50,182 nucleotides of DNA from Deltaproteobacteria bacterium YD0425bin51. GTDB lineage: Bacteria > Desulfobacterota > Desulfobacteria > Desulfobacterales > YD0425bin51. The notes beneath the pieces were generated by a model, which was given only the letters and a program-made list of their open reading frames with translations, was not told the DNA's origin and did not search any database. Below are positions 40,158 to 50,060 of the stretch, one piece after another. The stretch covers positions 1 to 50,182 of the forward strand of contig PDZS01000032.1 in the NCBI GenBank assembly GCA_002753225.1. The letters run 5' to 3'. A program made the position numbers and the translations under genes. How positions within the stretch are numbered: position 1 is the stretch's first letter; each line of letters begins with the position of its first letter.

Positions 40158-41351
40158 TTAAGTTATTATTACTGGTAGAGCATCTGTCCCATTTCTCCAC
40201 GTTAGAGCTTCTTGCACTGTTGTGCAATTTGGATGCACTCCTTCGATATGATACACTCCAGTTGATGGATTGATCATTTTTAGATAAGGACGGCGTCGAT
40301 AGGAATCTGGATAGAATTCTTCAAGTTCTGGATTATAATGTGATAAATCATCGTCATCAGTAAGGTCAAGATTAAGTAATAATAATTCATAATTTCCAAC
40401 AGAATCTATGCATTCAGCACCTAATTCTTCACAGATTCTTTTAATTCCTATTTTACGCACAATCTCTCGCCTGACTTCCGCATTTTTTTGTTTCAGTATT
40501 TCTTTGGCACTAATATCGCTCGCCTTTTTTTCTACAATATCAGGCGGCATAAGAATGCCATTTAGAAACCAAAAGCGAACATCATCTTGCCATATTACTG
40601 CAGGTGATCCATCACTATGTAAACGTCCTTGATTGATATTTATATTTTCGGGATTTTCAAGAAGCAAAACTGCTTTTTGAAAAGGATACCAAAGCGCACA
40701 GTTAGACGAAATTGTTTTAAACGAATTAAAAAGTTGAAAATATTTTTCGTCAGGCTGAGGAAAATTATCTAAAATACAAATGAGATTAAGCCATGTATCG
40801 ATCAATGTTTGCTTAGGCATGGCATAAGAGCCTGATGGTACAAATCTGTCCCACAATGTTGAAGGATAACAATATTCATCATGATTAAGCCATTCTTCAG
40901 AACTTAAAGAAAAAATCATCGAAAAATAAATGTCTTTGGTTATAATCTCTTTGATTTTTTCAAATAATTTTTCTTTTAAAGCTTTATCTAATGATATATA
41001 TGATTCAAGAAAATAGCTGAAGTCTGACTTCTTTATAAATTCTTGAATACCATCCCAGAATCCATTAGGAACATCCCTAGGATCAAACTTCATCAGATCT
41101 GGATTTAATCTCTTGTATAGAAACCACGTTGGGATTGCTCCTGTGCTTAACCCCCAAATATAATCCAAAGCAGCAGGCGATTTAAACCAAAACACTTTAG
41201 GTGTATCCAATGACATCCATTGATAGATTATATTTAGCGCATTTTCGACTCCCTTGCGATCAGCCCTTGCAGTTGAAAAACGAAGTTCATTGAATTTCTG
41301 ATTCATATGTTTTTTAGCATGAGCTATTTCATGGTCTAAAAGTAGTTTCAT
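40158..41351 (-). CDS. DUF6745-like protein
   Basis: 397 residues. The N-terminal part has many Trp/Tyr-rich helices (IIYQWMSLDTPKVFWFKSPAALDYIWG, WDRFVPSGSYAMPK). The middle contains HSDGSPAVIWQDDVRFWFLNGILMPPDIV and the end has STGVYHIEGVHPNCTTVQEALTWRNG. This layout, ending '..EGV.P...T..EAL.WRNG', recalls DUF6745 proteins, whose function is unknown. The start codon overlaps the upstream stop (TAATG), so it is translationally coupled to the 102-residue protein; the two probably work together. No membrane segment. Confidence 0.55.
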   Translation of the reverse strand: MKLLLDHEIAHAKKHMNQKFNELRFSTARADRKGVENALNIIYQWMSLDTPKVFWFKSPAALDYIWGLSTGAIPTWFLYKRLNPDLMKFDPRDVPNGFWDGIQEFIKKSDFSYFLESYISLDKALKEKLFEKIKEIITKDIYFSMIFSLSSEEWLNHDEYCYPSTLWDRFVPSGSYAMPKQTLIDTWLNLICILDNFPQPDEKYFQLFNSFKTISSNCALWYPFQKAVLLLENPENININQGRLHSDGSPAVIWQDDVRFWFLNGILMPPDIVEKKASDISAKEILKQKNAEVRREIVRKIGIKRICEELGAECIDSVGNYELLLLNLDLTDDDDLSHYNPELEEFYPDSYRRRPYLKMINPSTGVYHIEGVHPNCTTVQEALTWRNGTDALPVIIT

Positions 41352-41659
41352 TAGTCAGCAATCTCTTTTGTTTCTTCAAAAAAATGATCATATTCTCTTA
41401 CTTTTCGAATTTGATAAATTCCTTTTGGAACAGATAGAGGAAGATGTTCTTCATGAATAATTTGAAATTCTATTTTTGCCAAGATATAAAACGTTTCTTT
41501 ATGAAAATACAGAGCAACTGGATCTTCGATTAAATGAGCATGCCCGGTGGCTTCACCTTTTGCGATTATATATTTGTTATTTTCACGATCTTTTATCAAT
41601 GCTTCAGTAGGAATTGACTGAATTGATTCAATTAATACATCACCTTGTTGATATAACAT
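41351..41659 (-). CDS. Small partner protein of the DUF6745-like gene
   Basis: 102 residues: MLYQQGDVLIESIQSIPTEA, then AKGEATGHAHLIEDPVALYFH and LPLSVPKGIYQIRKVREYDHF. It looks like a compact beta-barrel protein with a conserved GEATGHAH loop in which Glu and His residues could bind metal. Stop and next start overlap as TAATG, showing tight coupling. I recall such GEATGHAH proteins beside DUF6745 genes in other bacteria, but no function is established to my knowledge. It is 63 bases downstream of tmk. Confidence 0.5.
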   Translation of the reverse strand: MLYQQGDVLIESIQSIPTEALIKDRENNKYIIAKGEATGHAHLIEDPVALYFHKETFYILAKIEFQIIHEEHLPLSVPKGIYQIRKVREYDHFFEETKEIAD

Positions 41660-41722
41660 ATTAAAATATCCTTAATTTATTTTTATCTTGTATGTATTTA
41701 AATTCAATTCTAATTTTCCGTT

Positions 41723-42388
41723 TTATATTGTTTCTAATAAATAATTAGAGATAGTATTTTTAATCTGATTTTCGTCTAAACTTGCATCTATAATCTTAAA
41801 GCGGCAAGGATCTATACCCGCTATTTTAAGATACCCTTCTCTTACTTTTTTATGAAATAAAATCGACTCCTCCTCAAATCTTATTTCCTTACTAGGTCTG
41901 TCTCCATTGATGATTTGTTTTCTTGCCCGAAAAAGACCTATATTAGGGTCTAAATCTAATAAAAATGTTAGATTCGGTCTTATATCTGGGATTAAAATAT
42001 TATGAAGCTGGTAGATAAAATCTATACCAAGTCCTCTAGCAAAACCTTGATATACAACACTTGCATCCATATATCTATCGCATAATACAATTTTTCCGGA
42101 ATTTAATGCAGGTTCTATAATCTCTTTTATATGTTGGACTCTATCTGCTAAATATAAAAGGAGTTCTGTCAAAGAATTTATATTTTTGTTTAAAGGGTTA
42201 AGTAATATTGAACGAATTTTTTTGCCTATCTCTGTCCCTCCTGGTTCCCTTGTCAGAATAACATCATATCCCTTGCTCTTTAAAAAATCATTTATATATT
42301 TGATTTGGGTAGTTTTTCCTGAGCCTTCTATACCTTCGAATGTAATAAACATATTTTTTTTGCCTTCCTTTTGATCAGATTTATCCAT
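41723..42388 (-). CDS. tmk: Thymidylate kinase
   Basis: 221 residues. The P-loop is FEGIEGSGKTTQ, the substrate-site LTREPGG follows, and CDRYMDASVVYQG is the DRY motif. The lid region is FRARKQIINGDRPSKEIRFE, without the LID arginines of E. coli Tmk; the arginine in the P-loop is also absent. The enzyme phosphorylates dTMP to dTDP in the cytoplasm. The start at 42388 has AAAGGAG 6 bases upstream, and an in-frame ATG at 42352 closer to the P-loop is the alternative. It is transcribed with the recBCD-dnaE gene cluster. Confidence 0.95.
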   Translation of the reverse strand: MDKSDQKEGKKNMFITFEGIEGSGKTTQIKYINDFLKSKGYDVILTREPGGTEIGKKIRSILLNPLNKNINSLTELLLYLADRVQHIKEIIEPALNSGKIVLCDRYMDASVVYQGFARGLGIDFIYQLHNILIPDIRPNLTFLLDLDPNIGLFRARKQIINGDRPSKEIRFEEESILFHKKVREGYLKIAGIDPCRFKIIDASLDENQIKNTISNYLLETI

Positions 42389-42436
42389 TCTTAACTCCTT
42401 TACAATAATTTGTTTTTTTACTGCTTCACAAAAAAC

Positions 42437-42994
42437 TTACCATTTAAAGTAAGGACTTTGGTATATATCAATCTCTGTAATCTTTTCATAATTACTCGTT
42501 GTTCCTATATGAAATTCAAAACATCTATTACCAATTTCTCGTTTTATTATGGAGGGTAAAGAATTTAATTCATCCCAATTTGTATCTATGTGAAACCAAG
42601 ATCCTACGTAATTTCGATCACGGCTTTCTAAATTCAAATTTGGGTAAAATAACAAATGATAACTATCTATTTCATCTTTATAATAAACTGTAAGCTTATC
42701 TATTTCAGAAATCCATTTATTAGCTTTTTTAGACAATTCTTCAGCATGATTTACTGCATATCTTCTATGCTTTGGTTTACATAACATACCTAAATGAGAG
42801 TCTTCATTTTGGGGGTTTTCTTCTATTTCCATATCTATAACTTTTCTTGCCATCCAAAGAACCAACTGTTTTTCTGCTTCATTAAGAGGTCTTCCTTTGC
42901 TAATAATCTTTTGTAAAAATCTTTTTTCTCGTCTTATGGCTTTTGGAATTTTACCTCTTTTCCACTTATTTTCTATGTTTTTAATTTTAGCCAT
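42437..42994 (-). CDS. Hypothetical protein
   Basis: 185 residues. The basic N-terminus (IENKWKRGKIPKAIRREKRFLQKII) may contact nucleic acid. The rest has LNEAEKQLVLWMARKVIDMEIEENPQ and LGMLCKPKHRRYAVNHAEEL, then an aromatic C-terminal half (SYHLLFYPNLNLESRDRNYVGSWF). No family or catalytic motif recognised. It lies 30 bases downstream of recD and 48 upstream of tmk on the same strand, so it may be part of the same operon. Nothing indicates truncation. Confidence 0.55.
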   Translation of the reverse strand: MAKIKNIENKWKRGKIPKAIRREKRFLQKIISKGRPLNEAEKQLVLWMARKVIDMEIEENPQNEDSHLGMLCKPKHRRYAVNHAEELSKKANKWISEIDKLTVYYKDEIDSYHLLFYPNLNLESRDRNYVGSWFHIDTNWDELNSLPSIIKREIGNRCFEFHIGTTSNYEKITEIDIYQSPYFKW

Positions 42995-43024
42995 ATTTAG
43001 TTAATGTTTTTTTATTTTTTTTTT

Positions 43025-44779
43025 TTATGTTGAAGTTCTCTTTGTCTTTGTTTTTATTGCTTTAAGGAATATTTCTTCATCAGTAATTATGTTAATATGC
43101 TTTTTAGAACGTGTAATACCTGTATATATGAGTTCTTTTGTAAGAATCTGATTTTCAGTATCCGGTAAAATCATCAATACATTCTCAAACTCAGAGCCCT
43201 GTGATTTATGTATAGTCATTGCAAATGCTGTCTCATGCTGAGGAAGCAAAAAAGGTATTATTTCCCTTACTTTTCCTTTTTCAGGTGAAGAAAAGATTGC
43301 CCTGCCATTTCTTATAATACCTGTATCTCCATTGAAAAGATTGAGGTTATAATCATTGATTGTTACCATGATTGGCCTAAAATCATAAAAATCGCTATCT
43401 AAATTTATTAACCTTTCTTCTGAAAGTATCTCTTGAACTATTTTATTTAAATTATCAACGCCGTATGTCCCTTTATTTATAGCGCATAATATTCTAAGAT
43501 TATTAAATTTTTCTAACATTTCATGATAATTTGAAGCAGATATATATTCTTTAAATCCTGATAGAATAAAGTTTCTAATTGTTTTTTTCAGGTTAAATCC
43601 AGACGTAATTTTAATGAATTTTATATTATTTGAATATTTCTCCATAAATTCATATAGTATTTTACTTTCTGAAGGATTAGAGTCATCATTTTTTTTTACG
43701 AATTCAGATAGCTCTATTATCCCATCAGATTCAGCATGTCTGTAACTTTTATTAAGAACAGCTACATTTTTATTGATAAAACATCCATTATCTTCTGCAG
43801 ATTCGCATATGTCTGAAAAAAATGAGCCAGCTTCAACTGATGATAACTGATTTTTATCTCCAATTAGAATTATTTTTGCAGAAGGTTTTATAGCGTCAAA
43901 CAATTTAGAAACAAGAGCTATATCAATCATTGAGGCTTCATCTATTATAAAAATGTCGTGGAATAAGGTATTATCTCTGTTGTGTACAAAATCAAAATAG
44001 TTACCAAATGTTTCCAAAAGTCTGTGAATAGTTCTAGCTTCGGTTTTAGAAATTTTATTAATTATTTCTTCTTTCAGGAATTCAGGATTTTTATTTAAAA
44101 TATGTTCTTTTATATTATGCAAAGAGAATGCTATTGCTTCATTCATTCTAGCAGATGCTTTCCCTGTTGGAGTAGCAAGAGCAATTTTTAGATTTTGGTT
44201 TTCAAACAAAAGCAAATAAAGCATCTTTGCAATTATTGTTGTTTTTCCAGTGCCAGGTCCTCCTGAAATAACACAAAATTTATTCTCAAGTGCAGCATGG
44301 CAAGCGTTTTTTTGCATTATATCTGCTTGATTATCAAACATAGAATTTAAAAGTTCATAATTTAATTTAAAAGTTTCTTTGCTTGAACATAATTCTATTA
44401 TTTTCTGGAAGACATTTAATTCATAATGATAGAATTTATTAAGGTAAAGATAATCTCCATCATATAAAAGAGGTTTATACTCATGGATGTTCCCAATTGT
44501 ATCTGATAGTTCTATTGTTTTTTTCCATTCATTTACATCTGGCATTTTAATGGCTTCTGAGTCACTAACTTCTTCATTTCTCAACAATTGATTCAAAAAA
44601 TCTTTTAAGTTAACACATATATGCCCTTTATTAAGGCTAGATGAAGCAACTGCTGCAAAAAAAGGTGTAATTTCTTTTACAGCTTCATTTTCTTTTGAAT
44701 AAATGAATTCTGCAAAATGAAGGTCAATTGAGTCAAAAAGAAAAGTCCTTCTTAGTCTTTCGATTAATGAAATATTCAT
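43025..44779 (-). CDS. recD: RecBCD subunit RecD (5'-3' helicase)
   Basis: 584 residues. An N-terminal RecD-type region (LRRTFLFDSIDLHFAEFIYS) is followed by the SF1B core: motif I VISGGPGTGKTTIIAKML (about 172-189), Ia ALATPTGKASARM, II FIIDEASMIDIALV, III ILIGDKNQLSSVEAGSFFSDI, V FAMTIHKSQGSEFENVLMILP, VI ELIYTGITRSKKHINI. All motifs look active. It starts 12 bases after the recB stop and forms the third gene of recC-recB-recD. RecD is the fast 5'-3' motor of the complex in double-strand break repair. With recC broken, assembly into RecBCD is in doubt. Confidence 0.95.
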   Translation of the reverse strand: MNISLIERLRRTFLFDSIDLHFAEFIYSKENEAVKEITPFFAAVASSSLNKGHICVNLKDFLNQLLRNEEVSDSEAIKMPDVNEWKKTIELSDTIGNIHEYKPLLYDGDYLYLNKFYHYELNVFQKIIELCSSKETFKLNYELLNSMFDNQADIMQKNACHAALENKFCVISGGPGTGKTTIIAKMLYLLLFENQNLKIALATPTGKASARMNEAIAFSLHNIKEHILNKNPEFLKEEIINKISKTEARTIHRLLETFGNYFDFVHNRDNTLFHDIFIIDEASMIDIALVSKLFDAIKPSAKIILIGDKNQLSSVEAGSFFSDICESAEDNGCFINKNVAVLNKSYRHAESDGIIELSEFVKKNDDSNPSESKILYEFMEKYSNNIKFIKITSGFNLKKTIRNFILSGFKEYISASNYHEMLEKFNNLRILCAINKGTYGVDNLNKIVQEILSEERLINLDSDFYDFRPIMVTINDYNLNLFNGDTGIIRNGRAIFSSPEKGKVREIIPFLLPQHETAFAMTIHKSQGSEFENVLMILPDTENQILTKELIYTGITRSKKHINIITDEEIFLKAIKTKTKRTST

Positions 44780-44791
44780 AAAAATTATCCT

Positions 44792-47700
44792 TCAAAAAAG
44801 TTTAATCAGTTCCATTAGGTCATTTTTTTCAGGTTTAGCATAAAAAATGCCCTTATTTTTATCAGCTCCAAGATTAACGCCTCTTACAAATAGATAAAAA
44901 ATTCCTCCAAAATGCTCATCATAATCATAAGATAAGAGATTATTAGATAGATACATATGTAAGGCTGCAAGATATATCATGTATTGAACATCATAATTAC
45001 CAGAAATTATTTCTTTTTTAAGAAACAAAGGAGAATAATCAGGAAGAAAATTTGTTTTCCAATCAACAATATAGTATTTATTATTGTATTCAAAAATAAG
45101 GTCCATATATCCTTTCATAAATCCCTGTATTTCATACCAATCGAAATTTATCTTTATATCTTCATCTTTAAATTCTTTTTCTCTTAATCTGATAAAATAT
45201 CTTTTAAATTCATTTATTGTTATCTTATTTAATTTAAAGAAAAACTCCATTTCATTGATTCTTTTTTCTTTTTTAAGAAGACTTAGTGAAAATTTGTTAT
45301 CTATTAAAACTGCAGAAAGAACCCTTTGAATTAATATATTAACAGTTTTTATGAAATTATTATCATGAGCCATAGGAGGATAATGTTTCATAACTATATT
45401 ATTTATAAAGCTGTTATCTTCAGGCTTTGTATAATCAATCCCTTCAAATATATCATGTATGAATAAACCTGTTCTTGTACCCTTAGGTAATATTTTATAT
45501 TCATCTTTTTTGTCTATATTCTCATCTGTTTGTCTATAATCCTTTTCATCAGATTTCATGTCCTCTTCTATCTGTGAATGGGTTTTATTTGAAACAAGTG
45601 ATGAATAGCTTGAAATCGTCCAGCTTTTTTCTATTCTTCCTGTAAATGATTTTATTTTTGTCTCCTGCTCATCCTTTTTCGTTTTATAATATCCATGAAT
45701 AACATCAGGAAAATTTTTGACTTCAATTAAATTTCCATGATCCTTAAAGCGATTTGGAGAGTCTTTAAGGAACTTATCACCTGCAGTATCTTTCATTGGC
45801 TTATTTTTTTTATTAAATAATCCCCATAATGTATAACACTTGTTTTTTGCACGAGTCATGGCTACATAAAAAATACGCATGTTTTCAGCATATTGTTCTT
45901 TTATTGCTATTTTTTCTATTTCAGGGTCACAATTGAAAATAATCTTTTCTGCATTGTCTTTATTATTTTCTTCATGATAACTCAGATATGCTGCTTTATT
46001 TTTCACCTCAGACTCTTTCCATGGGAAAGGATAAAAAACCACCGGATATTCCAACCCCTTACATTTATGAATCGTAACAATTTTTACAGCCATATCCTCA
46101 GATTCAAGCCTTAATTCATAGTCTTCATTTTGTATTTTAGAATATATTTTTTCTTGAAGGGCTAATATAATGTCATCAGGACTTTGAAATTTTTCAATTG
46201 ATTCTCTATGTAAAAGTTCTGCGACATGAAGAATATTCGTCAATTTTCTTTCTCCATCATCTCTCTGTAAAATTTTTCTTTTAACATCATACTTATGTAA
46301 AAGAGCAAAAAACATAAATATGAAGCCTTTTTTCTTCCATAAGCTTTTAAAATAATAAAAATCATTTATAATAGAAGCTTTCATATGCTCATCGCTGTCA
46401 AGTCTTGAAAGTTCAGTGAGTGTATAGTCAAAAAATGGGGTAATAAGAGCGCTCTTTATTTTTTGAGGTTCAATTACTGCATATAATAATGTTAAAATAT
46501 CTTTGGCTTCTTTTGATTCAAATACAGATGATGTACTAGTTAAAATACTGTTTATTCCATATTTTTTTAATGATGATTTAACTGGTTCAGCTTCATACTT
46601 AGAATTAACTAACACAGCTATATCATGAGGCATCAATCTGTTTTTCATATCAGAACCAAAATATACTCTTCCTTCTAAAGACATCTTTAATAATCTAAAA
46701 ATTTCAAATGCAATTGATTTTAAAATAAGTTCAGTATTTGCTGTTTTGTTTATATTTTTATCGTAATACCATATAACGCATGACGGTTCCTTTTTGTTAT
46801 CAATTGTAAGTGGTGGTATATCTTCAGTTGCGCTGATATTTATATATGGAATAGCATCATAAACAAAAGGAGAGTCAGTTTTCCCAAAAATTATATTTAA
46901 TCCATCTGCTAGTTCTTTGTTTGCGCGATAATTCTTTGTAAGGCAGTATTTGTTCTCATCATTAATTTCATTATAGGCTTTGATATATGAAAAAATATCA
47001 GCTCCTCTGAAATTATATATGGTTTGTTTAGGATCTCCTATTAAATAAAGGTAATGGCTTTGCTTTCCAAAAATATCCTTAAAAATCAGATACTGCATCT
47101 TATCTGTATCTTGAAATTCATCAATAAGAGCTGCAGTATATTTGTTCGCTATTGCTTCTCTTAAATCATAACCTCTATCGCTTATCAAAACATCATATAA
47201 GCCACTCAATAAATCAGCAAAAAACATAACTCCTGATTTTCTCTTTTTTTCAGGAAGTTTTTTCTGAAGATACCTATAAAAATCTTCCTTTATTTTTATA
47301 ATGTTTTTATTTTCTGGGGTTAAAGAAGAAGAGTATGGGAAATCATATACAGGTATTAAAAGCAATTTATTTAAATATATTGCACATATATTATAAAATG
47401 CACTTATTAAATCTGACTTTTGGATGTGTTGAATAAAATTTTCTGGTAAGTTAACTATATTTTTCCTCCAGAAATCATAAATAATTTCTTTAATTATTAA
47501 ATCATCATCAGCAACAATTTCCATATCATTAGAAAAACCGCTCTCAAATGAATATTCATAAAGCATTCTCTGGCAAAATCCATGAATAGTATAAATTGAT
47601 GCTTCATCAAACATAAGCACAGCATCTTCGAGCAGTTTTTTCCCTTTGTCTGTATCTGAATTTTTAGCTCTTTCAACAACTGCCATAATATTATTGTCCG

Positions 47701-47953
47701 AAATTTTCTCGCCGTTCCAAAAATCAATAGCATTTTTTATAAATGTAAAAATACGCTTTTTAAGCTCTGCTGTAGCAGCGTTTGTATAAGTAACAACTAA
47801 AATTTTTTCAAATGGAACATGTTTTTCAATTATGAGACGAACTACTATCAACGCTATATTGTATGTCTTACCTGTTCCAGCGCTAGCCTCAATCAGATTC
47901 ATACCTGATATCTCTGTTGATAAAATATCAAATGTTTTTATTTGCTTTGCCAT
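44792..47953 (-). CDS. recB: RecBCD subunit RecB (3'-5' helicase/nuclease)
   Basis: 1053 residues, slightly shorter than E. coli RecB (1180). Helicase motifs: I LIEASAGTGKTYNIALIVVRL (about 21-40), Ia VVTYTNAATAELKKRI, II LIDEFQDTDKMQYLIF, III LIGDPKQTIYNFRGADIFSYI, IV LTKNYRA, V VTIHKCKGLEYPVVFYPFPW, VI MRIFYVAMTRAKNKCY. The C-terminal RecB nuclease domain has GFMKGYMDLIFEYNNKYYIVDWKTNFL, with D and DxK residues intact. It starts 21 bases after the recC stop and ends 12 before recD. The protein itself seems complete and catalytically competent. Confidence 0.95.
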   Translation of the reverse strand: MAKQIKTFDILSTEISGMNLIEASAGTGKTYNIALIVVRLIIEKHVPFEKILVVTYTNAATAELKKRIFTFIKNAIDFWNGEKISDNNIMAVVERAKNSDTDKGKKLLEDAVLMFDEASIYTIHGFCQRMLYEYSFESGFSNDMEIVADDDLIIKEIIYDFWRKNIVNLPENFIQHIQKSDLISAFYNICAIYLNKLLLIPVYDFPYSSSLTPENKNIIKIKEDFYRYLQKKLPEKKRKSGVMFFADLLSGLYDVLISDRGYDLREAIANKYTAALIDEFQDTDKMQYLIFKDIFGKQSHYLYLIGDPKQTIYNFRGADIFSYIKAYNEINDENKYCLTKNYRANKELADGLNIIFGKTDSPFVYDAIPYINISATEDIPPLTIDNKKEPSCVIWYYDKNINKTANTELILKSIAFEIFRLLKMSLEGRVYFGSDMKNRLMPHDIAVLVNSKYEAEPVKSSLKKYGINSILTSTSSVFESKEAKDILTLLYAVIEPQKIKSALITPFFDYTLTELSRLDSDEHMKASIINDFYYFKSLWKKKGFIFMFFALLHKYDVKRKILQRDDGERKLTNILHVAELLHRESIEKFQSPDDIILALQEKIYSKIQNEDYELRLESEDMAVKIVTIHKCKGLEYPVVFYPFPWKESEVKNKAAYLSYHEENNKDNAEKIIFNCDPEIEKIAIKEQYAENMRIFYVAMTRAKNKCYTLWGLFNKKNKPMKDTAGDKFLKDSPNRFKDHGNLIEVKNFPDVIHGYYKTKKDEQETKIKSFTGRIEKSWTISSYSSLVSNKTHSQIEEDMKSDEKDYRQTDENIDKKDEYKILPKGTRTGLFIHDIFEGIDYTKPEDNSFINNIVMKHYPPMAHDNNFIKTVNILIQRVLSAVLIDNKFSLSLLKKEKRINEMEFFFKLNKITINEFKRYFIRLREKEFKDEDIKINFDWYEIQGFMKGYMDLIFEYNNKYYIVDWKTNFLPDYSPLFLKKEIISGNYDVQYMIYLAALHMYLSNNLLSYDYDEHFGGIFYLFVRGVNLGADKNKGIFYAKPEKNDLMELIKLF

Positions 47954-47974
47954 TTTTTTACCTTTAGCTATTAG

Positions 47975-50060
47975 CTATATTAAGAACATGTTTAAATCTT
48001 TAAATATTATTTTTGATAATTCGTCAAACATACTAAAAACCTTGCTTTTAGTATCCTCAATATCAAATTCTTCAAAACATAACATAAAATATGGCTCAAA
48101 ATATTTTTCCCCTCCGTTTTCATGCGTTTTATAATTGTAGTAACTCCATGATGAAATAACATTTGCCTTAAGCTGACAACCATTTTTAAAATAAGTGAAA
48201 GAAGTGTCAGGGAAAAAAGGAAGACATTTTGTAAGTCCTATTTTATAAATTTCCATCAAATTATGTAATATTTTAAAAGCATCACTTAACGGCACAGGTT
48301 TAAACTCAATTTTACCATCTAATCCTATAAATATTAAAGATGTCTTGTAATCTGACGCATTTAAAAGCAAATGCTTAAGACATGTAGTTATATAGTATTT
48401 TCCTTTTAGTTTTGATGATGAATAAATAATAAGTTTATCTTCGTATATATCCTTTATAACACCTGAGATATTTATATCATTTACATTAATATCAACAAAA
48501 ACATGTCTTTTTTTCTTATTTGAAATCATAGGTATTATTGTATTTGCTATATTACAGGCGTTCTCTTTGATTTCTTTAATCTTTACCTCTCCACTTACGC
48601 CATGCGGCAATATCCCTTTAGCCCTAAAAATATTTTCCATATTTTCAATAGATTTGCCATGAAGTATCATAGAGATTATATACTGCGAAATATTATACGT
48701 TTCGAGATTATCGATTTGAATGTTTTCATAGTCATCCAAAACGTTTTCTTTATCAATATAAATGCCTATAACTTTTGTCATAAAGAATTTAGCCTGACAT
48801 TTAAAAAAGGATTCAAGAGTTCCAATAGATATGGACAATAAAGAATCACTTGGCGCTATAATTTTTTCTTCAAAAAACGGCTTGTTAGGCTGTTTTTTCT
48901 CTAACTTGCCTATACAGTTTTCCTTATGGTAGCTAAAATATTTTTCATTTTGCGTAGAAAAATATTTCTTAGAAAATGCCTGAAGCGGATGAATTGTGGT
49001 AAGCATATCTATTAAAGATTCTTGCTTATCTTCTTGTATATGCTTTTTAATATATTGCTTTTTAATATATTCAGTTAACTCAAAAAGGCATATAGAAGGG
49101 AGGAGTTCAGCATTGTCTTTGATATTTCTTCCTTTATAACTGATGTATAGTTTTTCTTTAGCAGATAAAAGAGTTTCTATAAAAAGATATCTGTCCATTT
49201 CCCTTAAATTTTTATCCAGATTTCTAGGAAATGCCCTCATCAAATCAAAGCCCTGTGAAATGATTTTTCTAGGAAAAAGATCGTCGTTCATCCCTATAAT
49301 GCATATAATTTTAAATGGAACGCTTCTTAAAGGCATCATAGATGAAAAGGTGAGCTTTCCAGAAATAAAACCAGAGCCAGTCTGTCTATAATTTAATTCT
49401 TTAACAAAAAAACTTTGTATCACTGAAAAATCTATAGCTATATATGAATGTTCAGAAACAATACTCAATTCATTTATAAGGCTTTTAAGATAAAGCAGTT
49501 CTACTTCTGTTTTATTGTCATATTTAAAAAAAGCGTCTATCAGATTATTAATCCACAAAGACCATTCCCTTAAATTGAAATTATTAAGAGCTTCAGTATT
49601 TATCTTAAGAATTAATTTATAGAAATCCAAAAATCTTCCAAATATCTTTGCGTTATCTCCGTCAATTTCAAGAGGTAAAACATCTTGCCAGAATTCATCA
49701 GAAGATTTCATTGCATATCCTGCAATCAAACGGTTTAATCCAATTTCCCAAGTATTTTGGCTCTCAGGTAATAGTTCTATATTTTCCTTAAATCTTCCAT
49801 TTACTCCCCATCTAACGCCGCTGTTATGAATAATTTTTCTTAATGTTTCTACATCATTAAAACTTAAATTAAACTTATTCCTTACAGGTTCTGAATTAAT
49901 TATGGAAAATACTTTTGATATCTCAAATCTATGTGAGGGGAATGTCAATATTTCAAGAAATGTATCAGTAATCCCTAATTCATTTTTTAAACTTCTATCA
50001 GCTATGGAATAAGGGATATAAAGTTCATTATCAGGAGCGCTGAATACAGAATCTATATAA
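47975..50060 (-). pseudogene. recC: recC, 5' part lost at an insertion-sequence junction
   Basis: About 694 codons of RecC are left. Conserved stretches include LYIPYSIADRSLKNELGI, NSGVRWGVNGRFKE, WEIGLNRLIAGYAM, ICIIGMNDDLFPRK and RGRNIKDNAELLPS-like text, followed by a C-terminal domain ending FKDLNMFLI. RecC is normally about 1100 residues, so some 370-400 N-terminal residues are absent. The frame is interrupted by TAG at about 50061, where the sequence changes character. An ATG at 49948 exists but is internal to the conserved region, so it is unlikely to be a native start. RecC recognises Chi and bridges RecB and RecD; loss of half would disable the complex. Confidence 0.8.

Noticed and set aside
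44984..45329. Plus-strand frames inside recB
   Set aside because: Opposite-strand shadows of a clearly conserved nuclease domain.
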